24,809 bases of DNA from VGMD01 sp964552055. Lineage in GTDB: Bacteria > Chlamydiota > Chlamydiia > Chlamydiales > 2-12-FULL-49-11. The stretch lies in assembly GCA_964552055.1 (NCBI GenBank), contig CAZKFL010000033.1:1-24809 (forward strand), read 5' to 3'. The position numbers were made by a program, and so were the translations under genes. This document shows positions 6,500 through 12,904 of the stretch, piece after piece (the stretch's first letter is position 1; every line of letters begins with the position of its first letter). The notes below the pieces were generated by a model. The model was not told the DNA's origin. It saw nothing but the letters and a program-made list of their open reading frames with translations, and did no database searches.

Positions 6500-7138
6500 T
6501 TAATTTTCGCAGAGTGTGCAAAGTGTGCTTATTGTTTTAATGTCTTTGGCGTGGGCTAGTTGGGGGTGGTTTGGATGGCAGACAAGAAGAGGACGGATGC
6601 CAGCTTTTTTGATGGCCTCAATTCCTTTTAGGGTGTCTTCTAAACCGAGGGCTTCATCTGGTTTGATGTGTGGATACAGTTTTAATGCGGTAAGATATCC
6701 GTCGGGCTCTGGTTTTGGTTTTTCATAGGATTCTCTAGTGATATAATGGGGAATTGTTTGAAGAATGGGGTGATGGGCTATAATCCTTTCCACATCTGTT
6801 TTTAAAGAGTTTGTCACAACTGCGCAAGGAATGTTTTTGTTATTGAGTAAGGTGATAAATTCTTTGACGCAAGGCATGAGGCTAACGCCTAATTCTGATA
6901 AGCGTGCATAGATTGCGATTTTATCTTGTCTGATTTCCTTCCATTTTCCCGTAAGTGATGGGTAGGTGTTATAGACGTAGTCTTTTAGACCTGTTCCGGA
7001 GAAATGATGTGCTAAGCCTATATAGGAATTGAAATTGATATCAAGAGGGCAGCCCCAGTTAAGAAGTGCCTCTTGATATGCAAGATGGTGCAAGCTTTCC
7101 GTATCGACGAGTAATCCGTCGAAGTCAAGAAGCACCAA
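6500..7138 (-). CDS. HAD-superfamily hydrolase (phosphoglycolate phosphatase-like)
   Basis: HAD phosphatases hydrolyse phosphate esters through an aspartyl-phosphate. All four motifs are visible: LLDFDGLLVDTE (motif I, two Asp), AVVTNSLK (motif II), KPKPEPDGYLTA (motif III Lys) and GLEDTLKGIEAIKKAG (motif IV, acidic pair). A helical cap lies between motifs I and II, so it is a subfamily I member of the β-phosphoglucomutase/phosphoglycolate phosphatase type. The frame is open upstream straight through tRNA-Leu, but that extension is only tRNA sequence. The usable starts are TTG at 7138 (MVLLDFDG, 212 aa) or GTG at 7135, 2–5 nt after the tRNA ends, with no Shine-Dalgarno. The substrate is not predictable. 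Confidence 0.82.
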   Translation of the reverse strand: MVLLDFDGLLVDTESLHHLAYQEALLNWGCPLDINFNSYIGLAHHFSGTGLKDYVYNTYPSLTGKWKEIRQDKIAIYARLSELGVSLMPCVKEFITLLNNKNIPCAVVTNSLKTDVERIIAHHPILQTIPHYITRESYEKPKPEPDGYLTALKLYPHIKPDEALGLEDTLKGIEAIKKAGIRPLLVCHPNHPQLAHAKDIKTISTLCTLCEN

Positions 7139-7140
7139 TT

Positions 7141-7224
7141 TGCCGATGACTGGACTCGAACCAGCACCCTGGCAACCAAGAATAGATTTTGAGTCTATCG
7201 CGTCTACCATTCCGCCACATCGGC
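7141..7224 (-). tRNA. tRNA-Leu (anticodon CAA)
   Basis: The minus strand reads GCCGATG at the 5' end (7224) and CATCGGC plus discriminator A at the 3' end (7141). The anticodon arm is ATAGA-CTCAAAA-TCTAT, giving anticodon CAA (reads TTG). A long variable arm follows, as expected for a class II tRNA, then the T arm GGTTCGAGTCC. Length is 84 nt and CCA is not encoded. The HAD coding region begins 2 nt after the 3' end. Confidence 0.95.
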
Positions 7225-7294
7225 ATTTGATGAAAAAGAATAGCATACTACAGAATCATTTGCAAAACTACAAAAAAGAAAAAAATCAATTTTT

Positions 7295-8017
7295 TTAATA
7301 AATGACTTCGTCGAGAAAGAGGGCGTGCGGGGGAGCGGTCTTGCCAGCTTTTGTGCGTGATTTAGCGGCTAAAATTTCGGGGATGGAGTTTGAGGGGAGT
7401 TTGCCCCTGCCAATGTCTAGGAGAGTTCCAGTGATGTTGCGAACCATTTTGTAGAGAAAGCCGTTGCCGCGGTATTTAAGGGTAAATCCTGTGGGGGTTT
7501 CGATAAATTCGAGTTCTAGGAGGGTTTTGACGGGGTCTTTTCCAGGTGCAATTGCGTTTGCAAAGGATGTGAAATCATGGGTGCCAAGAAGGTCTTGGAT
7601 TGCTTCTAAAATTTTTTCTTGATCAAGGGGGAATGTGTAATGCAAGGCATACTTTCTAATAAATGGGGATTGCACTTTATTTGTGGTAATATGATAGGTG
7701 TAAATTTTTTCTTTAGCGGAGAATCTTGCATGAAAGGTGGGATCGCAAATTTCTAGAGAGTGAATACGGATATCGTTTGGCAGGAGGCTATTTATGCTTT
7801 TTAGGGAAAGATTGGCGTCTATGCAATCAAAATGAGCTACTTGCCCCTTTGCATGGACTCCACTATCGGTTCTTCCAGATCCTGTGATCGAAATTTTTGT
7901 TTGTGTAACAAGACTTAGAACAGATTCAATGACTGCTTGAATTGTGGTTGAATTTTCTTGAATTTGCCAGCCGGCATAGTTAGTCCCATCATAGGAGAGA
8001 ATCATCTTGTAGCGCAT
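7295..8017 (-). CDS. truA: tRNA pseudouridine synthase A (TruA, positions 38–40)
   Basis: TruA converts uridines 38–40 of the tRNA anticodon stem to pseudouridine. The protein is 240 aa, normal for the family. It begins MRYKMILSYDGTNYAGWQIQ and has the catalytic motif GSGRTDSGVHAKGQVAHFD, with nucleophile Asp51. The second half carries YRGNGFLYKMVRNITGTLLD, the conserved RNA-binding/active-site strand, and the usual AAKSRTKAGKTAPPHALFLD end. Start is ATG at 8017. It is followed by tRNA-Leu and the HAD gene on the same strand. Confidence 0.95.
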   Translation of the reverse strand: MRYKMILSYDGTNYAGWQIQENSTTIQAVIESVLSLVTQTKISITGSGRTDSGVHAKGQVAHFDCIDANLSLKSINSLLPNDIRIHSLEICDPTFHARFSAKEKIYTYHITTNKVQSPFIRKYALHYTFPLDQEKILEAIQDLLGTHDFTSFANAIAPGKDPVKTLLELEFIETPTGFTLKYRGNGFLYKMVRNITGTLLDIGRGKLPSNSIPEILAAKSRTKAGKTAPPHALFLDEVIY

Positions 8018-8036
8018 GGAACTAATTATAAGAGAA

Positions 8037-8057
8037 AGGGGTTTTTAAAAAACCCCT
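8037..8057 (-). terminator. Hairpin downstream of the SWIB gene
   Basis: AGGGGTTTTT paired with AAAAACCCCT forms a strong stem 16 nt after the SWIB stop. On the minus strand it is followed by TTTCTCTT, a moderate U-tract. It separates SWIB from truA. Confidence 0.6.
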
Positions 8058-8073
8058 AAAAATAAGAAAAAAC

Positions 8074-8361
8074 TTACTTTACGTGCTTGCTAATGAGTTT
8101 AGTCATTTCAAACATGTTAACTGTTTTTTTCTTGAAAATGGGAGCTAATTTTTCATCAGCATTAATGTTTCTTCTGTTGGCTTCATCTTGAAGTTTGTTC
8201 TTCTTGATGTATACCCAAAGTTTTTTTACAATCTCTGTTCTTGGCATAGGGCCTTTTCCTACGACCGCTTGAAGCTCAGCGCTCAAAGCTAAAGGCTTCA
8301 TAAAAGCTGATGGACCACTTGCTTTTTTTGCAGGGGCCGCAGTTTTTTTCTTGACTACCAT
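8074..8361 (-). CDS. SWIB/MDM2-domain protein (chlamydial type)
   Basis: The SWIB domain is a eukaryote-associated fold of chromatin remodelling complexes; among bacteria it is typical of Chlamydiae, either alone or fused to topoisomerase I. The protein is 95 aa: a short lysine/alanine N-terminal tail (KKKTAAPAKKA, histone-H1-like), then the domain from about residue 20 (LALSAELQAVVGKGPMPRTE, then IVKKLWVYIKKNKLQDEANR, and the closing IFKKKTVNMFEMTKLISKHV). The ATG at 8361 is chosen over an upstream in-frame ATG at 8385 because GGGAGAAAGT immediately precedes it. A role in DNA condensation or gene control during the developmental cycle is an inference from the basic tail and the family. Confidence 0.92.
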   Translation of the reverse strand: MVVKKKTAAPAKKASGPSAFMKPLALSAELQAVVGKGPMPRTEIVKKLWVYIKKNKLQDEANRRNINADEKLAPIFKKKTVNMFEMTKLISKHVK

Positions 8362-8454
8362 ACTTTCTCCCTTGTCTACCGACAAATAATTAAAAATGTT
8401 GTTATCTATCTTCTTTGTGCACTAAGAGGGAAATTTTTGGCAACTGAAATGAAA

Positions 8455-8480
8455 AAAGAGGAGAAAATTTCTCCTCTTTC
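8455..8480 (-). terminator. Rho-independent terminator of the 8508–8867 gene
   Basis: A perfect 12-bp inverted repeat, AAAGAGGAGAAA against TTTCTCCTCTTT, with almost no loop. On the minus strand it is followed by a run of Ts. It lies 28 nt after the stop codon at 8508. Confidence 0.75.
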
Positions 8481-8507
8481 ATTTTCTATACAAAAATTAA
8501 AACTGTA

Positions 8508-8867
8508 TTAAACAGCAGCAGTAGCTCTCGGAGCAACTCTTGAAGCAACCCATGCTGGTGTAAACTCAGCATCTCTAACCCATTCTCTAGAAGACAATGT
8601 TGCTGTTTTTGTTGCATTCCAAGTTGCTTTTAGCACAGGAAGAACAACGTATTTTACAGTAGCAACGGTAGCTGCTAAAGTAGCGCCTATTACAAGAGTG
8701 CCTGTAATTGCTCTTTGAGTTGTAGGATTTGTTAAAAAAGCACCTGATTTGCGAATGCAAGTTTTTACAAAATCGCTAGCTACTGTAGGAATATAGTTAA
8801 TAGTTTTTTCGCCTAGTGATAAAACAAAAGTGCTTGCTTGGCCTGGGAAATTTCTTACTGCGTCCAT
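8508..8867 (-). CDS. Hypothetical small membrane protein
   Basis: I do not recognise this family. The 119-aa product has one clear hydrophobic segment at about residues 53–80 (AITGTLVIGATLAATVATVK then YVVLPVL) and a weaker amphipathic N-terminal half. The C-terminus is Ala/Arg-rich (ASRVAPRATAAV). Start ATG at 8867 is supported by TTTTAGGAGAAATCAC just upstream, and a strong terminator follows, so it is a well-formed single-gene unit. It lies between the SWIB gene and prfB, which are otherwise neighbours in Chlamydia as I recall, so it may be lineage-specific. There is no signal-peptidase site that I can see. It has a single hydrophobic segment, so a classic bilobed Inc pattern is not evident. 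Confidence 0.65.
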   Translation of the reverse strand: MDAVRNFPGQASTFVLSLGEKTINYIPTVASDFVKTCIRKSGAFLTNPTTQRAITGTLVIGATLAATVATVKYVVLPVLKATWNATKTATLSSREWVRDAEFTPAWVASRVAPRATAAV

Positions 8868-9079
8868 GTGATTTCTCCTAAAATATATTGTTTTTTGATG
8901 TTTTTGATACTATCTAGAGCATACTATAATAACTAAATCGATTTATGTAAAGAGGCGATTAAGGCTTTATTAACGTAATAAAAATTTTAATTTGATAGTA
9001 TATTTATTTAAAATTTTAATTAATTATTGGGTGTAAAAAAATAAGGGACATTTTTTGAGAGATTTGGTACACTTTGCCC
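8868..9079. other. AT-rich divergent intergenic region with a 12-bp direct repeat
   Basis: This 212-nt gap separates the small membrane protein gene (−) and prfB (+). It is very AT-rich. AAAATTTTAATT occurs twice, at 8981–8992 and 9010–9021, 29 nt apart. It probably holds both promoters. No coding sequence is visible. Confidence 0.6.
9045..9073 (+). promoter_or_regulatory. Possible prfB promoter abutting the start codon
   Basis: GGGACA (9045–9050), a 17-nt spacer, then TACACT (9068–9073). If used, transcription would begin at about the ATG at 9080, giving a leaderless or nearly leaderless mRNA, consistent with the lack of a Shine-Dalgarno there. Confidence 0.35.
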
Positions 9080-10184
9080 ATGGAAATGAGTCAAGAAGAA
9101 TTCACAAGTATTGTTAAGGATCTAGCCCAAAGACTTTCAGAAATGAAGAGGTGTCTTTGACATTGCTTCGAAAGAAGTTGAGGTTAAAGAGTTAGATAAG
9201 ATCATGGCGGAGTCTGATTTCTGGGATAACCAGGAAAAGGCTAAGCTCATCATTCAAAAAATCAAAACATTAAAAGAATGGCTTACCCCTTATCAAGAGG
9301 CGTTTTCTGATTTTGAAAATATTCGTGAGCTATATTTAGATGCCTATGCATCTAATGACCAAGAGTTCATTTCGGAATTACAAAGAGAAGTAAAAAAAGT
9401 TGAAAAGGAACTTTCAGATCTCGAAATAAAAAAAATGCTTTCGGGTGAATTTGATAGTAAAGATTGTTATTTGTCGATTAATGCGGGGTCTGGTGGAACT
9501 GAAGCTTGTGACTGGGCTGAGATGCTTGGTCGTATGTATCAAAGATGGGCATTAAAAAGAAAGTGGCAAATTGAAGAAATTGACAGGCTAGCTGGTGAAG
9601 TTGCGGGCATAAAACATATCACATTTAAATTAACAGGCGCTTTTGCCTATGGCTATGCAAAGGCTGAGAAGGGAGTTCACCGTTTAGTTCGCATATCTCC
9701 ATTCGATAGTAATGCAAAAAGGCATACAAGTTTTGCTTCCGTGGAAGTAACTCCTGAAATTGATGAGACCGTTCAGGTCGAAATTCGTCCCGAAGATTTG
9801 AAAGTTGATACATATAGATCTTCCGGGGCAGGTGGTCAGCACGTGAATACTACTGATTCAGCTGTTCGTATGACGCACTTGCCAACAGGAATTGTTGTCA
9901 CATGTCAAAATGAAAGAAGTCAGATTAAAAATCGAGAGACCTGTTTAAGAGTCTTGAAAGCTAGAATCTACCAAAAAAATGTGGAAGAGAGAAAAGCTGC
10001 CATCAAAGATTTGCAGGGTGAGAAAAAAGAAAATTCTTGGGGTTCTCAGATTAGGAATTATGTGTTTCAGCCGTACACTCTTGTAAAAGATGCTAGAACT
10101 AAATTTGAAGTTGGTGATATTAACTCGGTTATGGATGGAAATATTGATGGGTTCATCGAAGCCTATTTGAAGGAGTTTGGTTAA
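9080..10184 (+). CDS. prfB: Peptide chain release factor 2 (programmed +1 frameshift)
   Basis: RF2 recognises UGA and UAA stops and triggers peptide release. Decoding starts at ATG 9080 (or ATG 9086), runs 26 codons to an in-frame TGA at 9158–9160, and continues in the +1 frame from GAC at 9159 to TAA at 10182–10184, for 367 aa in total (E. coli 365). The SPF stop-recognition tripeptide is at residues 206–208 (RISPFDSNAKRH) and the GGQ catalytic motif at 251–253 (SSGAGGQHVNTTDSAVR), positions almost identical to E. coli RF2. The last base overlaps the next ATG (TAATG). No clear Shine-Dalgarno precedes 9080. Confidence 0.95.
9146..9161 (+). promoter_or_regulatory. RF2 programmed +1 frameshift site
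   Basis: AAG AGG TGT CTT TGA C: a slippery CTT codon followed by an in-frame TGA and C, preceded by a Shine-Dalgarno-like AAGAGGT. This is the classic autoregulatory arrangement in which low RF2 allows shifting from CTT to TTT. The SD element is weaker than E. coli's AGGGGG. Confidence 0.93.
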
Positions 10185-10699
10185 TGAGTAATAATCTTGC
10201 TGAAGAGACTACATTTGATATTCGATACACAGCAAATGGAGATGAACCTTATTTGAGAGAATGGATTATTTCTCCGCAAATGAGAAAATGGTATCCACCA
10301 TCATCGGATGCAGATGTTGATGGTTTTGTGCGTAATTGGATTGGTTTTGCAAGATTTAAGTGTAGTTTGACTGCTGTTTATAATAATGAGCCTGTAGGAG
10401 TGGCTACCATATTTTTGATGCCGTATATTAAAGTAGCTCATCTATCTATGCTCTATATTGCGGTTGATCCTAAATATCAGAGAAAGGGAATTGGTGGTTC
10501 GTTAGTCAAAAATATTCTTCATTTAGCTAAAACAAAGTTTTCAAGACTTGAATCCATGCATGCCGAATTGTTTGAAGAGTGCCCTTTGATCGGTCTGCTC
10601 AAAAAACAAGGTTTTAAGAAAATCATTCGCCAAGAAAATTATGTCAAGCTTGATGAGGGCTTTAGAGCAAGAGAGATATTGGAGATTCAATGGAAATAA
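10184..10699 (+). CDS. GNAT-family N-acetyltransferase (copy A)
   Basis: A 171-aa GNAT. These enzymes transfer acetyl from acetyl-CoA to amino groups. The acetyl-CoA pyrophosphate loop is seen in VDPKYQRKGIGGSLVKNIL (Q/RxxGxG/A type), preceded by the β4 strand SMLYIAV. A C-terminal block, KKQGFKKIIRQENYVKLDEG, ends the fold. The start overlaps the prfB stop by 1 nt. It is clearly paralogous to the next gene along its whole length (shared WxxxP…WxP, ARF/ARQ, PxGVA, PYxK and GF blocks). A GNAT next to prfB fits the neighbourhood I recall from Chlamydia; acceptor unknown. Confidence 0.85.
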   Translation: MSNNLAEETTFDIRYTANGDEPYLREWIISPQMRKWYPPSSDADVDGFVRNWIGFARFKCSLTAVYNNEPVGVATIFLMPYIKVAHLSMLYIAVDPKYQRKGIGGSLVKNILHLAKTKFSRLESMHAELFEECPLIGLLKKQGFKKIIRQENYVKLDEGFRAREILEIQWK

Positions 10700-11211
10700 A
10701 ATGGTATCCGGAAATTACCTTTCGAACGATGTGTGATGCTGATATTTTTTACCTAAAAAAGTGGCTGCTTGATCCGGTTGTGATTGGCTGGTTCCCTATG
10801 AGTAATCAGATGGAAGTAGAAGATGCCTTAAAAGTCTGGCAAATGTATGCACGTCAAGGTTCTGTATATACGGCAGAAGTTAATGGTATGCCAGCAGGCG
10901 TTGCTAATTTATATATTCAGCCGTATGAAAAGCTAAAGTATCAAAGTCTTTTTGCCATAGTTGTTGCTGAAGAACATCGTGGAAAAGGTGTTGGAACAAG
11001 ACTTTTGAAGCACTTAATGCATGAGGCAAAGCATAAGTTTGGCATTAAAAATCTACATTTAGAAGTTTATGAAGGTAATCCCGCTTACAATCTTTATTAC
11101 CGTCTTGGATTTAGGCAGTATGCAAAACATGAAAAGTTCTTAAAAGAGGCGGACGGCTCATATCATTCAAAACTCATGATGCAAATTGATTTAAGTAAAG
11201 CGGAGGTCTGA
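10690..11211 (+). CDS. GNAT-family N-acetyltransferase (copy B)
   Basis: A 173-aa GNAT with acetyl-CoA loop VVAEEHRGKGVGTRLLKHLM and the substrate-side block EVYEGNPAYNLYYRLGFRQY, which is closer to the GNAT consensus (NxxAxxLYxxxGF) than in copy A. It overlaps copy A by 10 nt (ATG at 10690) and is 2 nt upstream of yebC, so the four genes prfB–GNAT–GNAT–yebC form one operon. Copy A lacks the N…AxxLY pattern (it has EECPLIGLLKKQGF), suggesting different substrates or that the two act as a heteromer. Acceptor unknown. Confidence 0.87.
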   Translation: MEIKWYPEITFRTMCDADIFYLKKWLLDPVVIGWFPMSNQMEVEDALKVWQMYARQGSVYTAEVNGMPAGVANLYIQPYEKLKYQSLFAIVVAEEHRGKGVGTRLLKHLMHEAKHKFGIKNLHLEVYEGNPAYNLYYRLGFRQYAKHEKFLKEADGSYHSKLMMQIDLSKAEV

Positions 11212-11213
11212 GT

Positions 11214-11927
11214 ATGGCTGGACATAGTAAATGGGCAAACATTAAGCATAAAAAGGAAAGGGCTGACTCTAAAAAGGGAAAAGCATTTTCAAAAGTAACA
11301 AAAGAGATCATCACAGCTGTAAAACAGGGCGGCTCTGATCCTAAATCGAATACAAAACTGCGCCTTGCACTTCAAAAAGCTAAAGCAGTCAATCTTCCTA
11401 ATGAGAATATTGAAAGGAATATTAAAAAAGCGGAAAATAGCGATACAAATTACGAGACAATCACTTATGAGCTTTATGGCTATGGTGGAGTGGGAATTTT
11501 ATGTGAAGCTATGACCGACAATAAAAATAGAACTTATTCAGACATTCGGATTGCCACTAACAAGCGAGGCGGCGTAATTGCAGCTCCAGGCGCAGTTGCC
11601 TATCAATTTGATCATAAAGGGATTGTTCAAATTCCTAAAGAAAAAATAGACGCAGATGCGCTATTTCTCGATGTCCTAGAAAGCGGCGCAGAAGATATAC
11701 AAGAAGAGGAGGAAGCATTTTTTGTGATCACTCCTCCTGATCAACTTATGCAGGTTAGAGACGCGCTTGAAAAGTCAGGTTACCCTTGTGGCGAAGTAAG
11801 TCTTGAGATGATCCCTAAAATGCTCATAACTTGTGACGAGGAAGCCAAAAAAAATAATGAAGCGCTGATTGAGTGGCTAGAAAATATAGATGACATCGAC
11901 GAAGTCTACCACAACCTCGAACTCTAA
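11214..11927 (+). CDS. yebC: YebC/PmpR-family transcriptional regulator / translation factor
   Basis: A 237-aa member of the YebC/TACO1 family, which begins MAGHSKWANIKHKKERADSK, the invariant signature. The mid-domain has YELYGYGGVGILCEAMTDNK then NRTYSDIRIATNKRGG, and domain 3 has VTPP-like VITPPDQLMQVRDALEKSGY. Family members act as DNA-binding regulators or help ribosomes through proline stretches; which applies here is not visible. GGAGGTCTGAGT gives a strong ribosome binding site for ATG 11214. Last gene of the prfB operon. Confidence 0.95.
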   Translation: MAGHSKWANIKHKKERADSKKGKAFSKVTKEIITAVKQGGSDPKSNTKLRLALQKAKAVNLPNENIERNIKKAENSDTNYETITYELYGYGGVGILCEAMTDNKNRTYSDIRIATNKRGGVIAAPGAVAYQFDHKGIVQIPKEKIDADALFLDVLESGAEDIQEEEEAFFVITPPDQLMQVRDALEKSGYPCGEVSLEMIPKMLITCDEEAKKNNEALIEWLENIDDIDEVYHNLEL

Positions 11928-12216
11928 CAAAAAAAATATTTACCACAGAGAAATTGGAGCTAATTTATTAAAATATTAGCCAGGGCTAAAAAAAGAATTT
12001 AGCGAGGATGTAATGATCGAAGGATAAAAAAAATTTAAAAACTAAAAGAGATTGGCTCATCATCAAGTTGTGTTACAGAAACAAAACTACCTGGATGTCT
12101 CATTTTCTATTTTCATCCTTCTATCTTTTTATCCTTGCTAAATTCTTTTTTTTACACATAACCGATGCCAGAATATGATGGAATTAATCTTGCATGCAGG
12201 GCGTTAAAGTGGGTTT
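11928..12216. repeat. Intergenic inverted-repeat element between convergent genes
   Basis: Between yebC (+) and the P-loop gene (−). The left arm (about 11988–12030) begins AAAAAAAGAATTTAGCGAGG and continues GATCGAAGGATAAAA. The right arm (about 12105–12153), on the complementary strand, begins AAAAAAAGAATTTAGCAAGG and continues GATAGAAGGATGAAAA. The arms differ at only a few sites over about 40 nt, with a spacer of about 75 nt. A fragment TACCACAGAG at 11941–11950 resembles the other repeat family. No protein-coding frame; the element may act as a bidirectional terminator. Confidence 0.75.
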
Positions 12217-12825
12217 TTAGTTTGCGGGCTCTAGGGCGGATACCTTTTCAAGGATGAATTGGGCGCGCTCTTTGGGTGTCATGTTCGGTGGTACGTGTAT
12301 CAGTGGAAGGCCTGTTTGTGAATAGACTTCTGTGAGTTTTTGGGAGATAATTAGCGCTTCACTAGAGCTTTCTTTTCGAAAAGAAGCTTTTGTGAGTTCA
12401 AAGCTTTCGCCTGTATGGGGCTCCACAATGAAGATTGCTTTATAGCGAGATGAAGGTTTTAATTCATTCAGCTTTTCTTTAATGTATTTAGCTTCATGAG
12501 TATCTTGCTTATTTAAAATGTCAATATAGACGAGTTGATCGAGTAAGCCGCGGTCGATGAATATAGAAGATTTACCATGAGCGCTTGCAAGCTTGTGCGC
12601 TAATTCTTCTCTCTTTACCTTTTCATCAAAGACTCTGATTTCAAAACCGGGATCATGCCATGGCGTGAGATGTCCATTTGATTGATCTTCTAAAATGATG
12701 TCTGTTGCTGTTTCTCTGCATGTAATATGCCCTTCTTCATGAAGAGCGTTGATGATCGATGTTTTTCCAACAGATGGACCGCCGACGATTGCAAATAATG
12801 ATGCTGCAAGAAAAGTAAAATACAT
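12217..12825 (-). CDS. AAA/P-loop ATPase or nucleotide kinase (AAA_28/NadR-like)
   Basis: A 202-aa P-loop protein. Walker A is GGPSVGKTSI at residues 15–24. A later IFIDRGLLDQLVYIDIL matches the DRGLLD element of the AAA_28 domain family (NadR kinase/Ttd14-like), and a C-terminal LPLIHVPPNMTPKERAQFIL is typical of small kinases. The start ATG at 12825 has AAGGGGAAATTC just upstream; an upstream in-frame TTG at 12843 is less likely. The hydrophobic first 14 residues form the strand leading into the P-loop rather than a signal peptide. The substrate is unknown. Gene lies 79 nt downstream of the M16 protease and may be the last of that operon. Confidence 0.72.
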   Translation of the reverse strand: MYFTFLAASLFAIVGGPSVGKTSIINALHEEGHITCRETATDIILEDQSNGHLTPWHDPGFEIRVFDEKVKREELAHKLASAHGKSSIFIDRGLLDQLVYIDILNKQDTHEAKYIKEKLNELKPSSRYKAIFIVEPHTGESFELTKASFRKESSSEALIISQKLTEVYSQTGLPLIHVPPNMTPKERAQFILEKVSALEPAN

Positions 12826-12904
12826 GAATTTCCCCTTTTCCAAGAGGAGTATAATTCGATGACTCCTTTTTGTCTACCCTTAGAACTTGTTGTAAATCCT
12901 ATTC

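Noticed and set aside
7139..7246. N-terminal extension of the HAD protein (start at 7246 or inside the tRNA)
   Set aside because: The extra residues are simply the tRNA-Leu gene translated; the HAD fold begins at LVLLDFDG.
9080..9204. prfB as a broken gene because of the in-frame TGA
   Set aside because: The TGA lies in the standard CTT TGA C programmed frameshift context, at the expected codon 27, and the downstream frame is intact.
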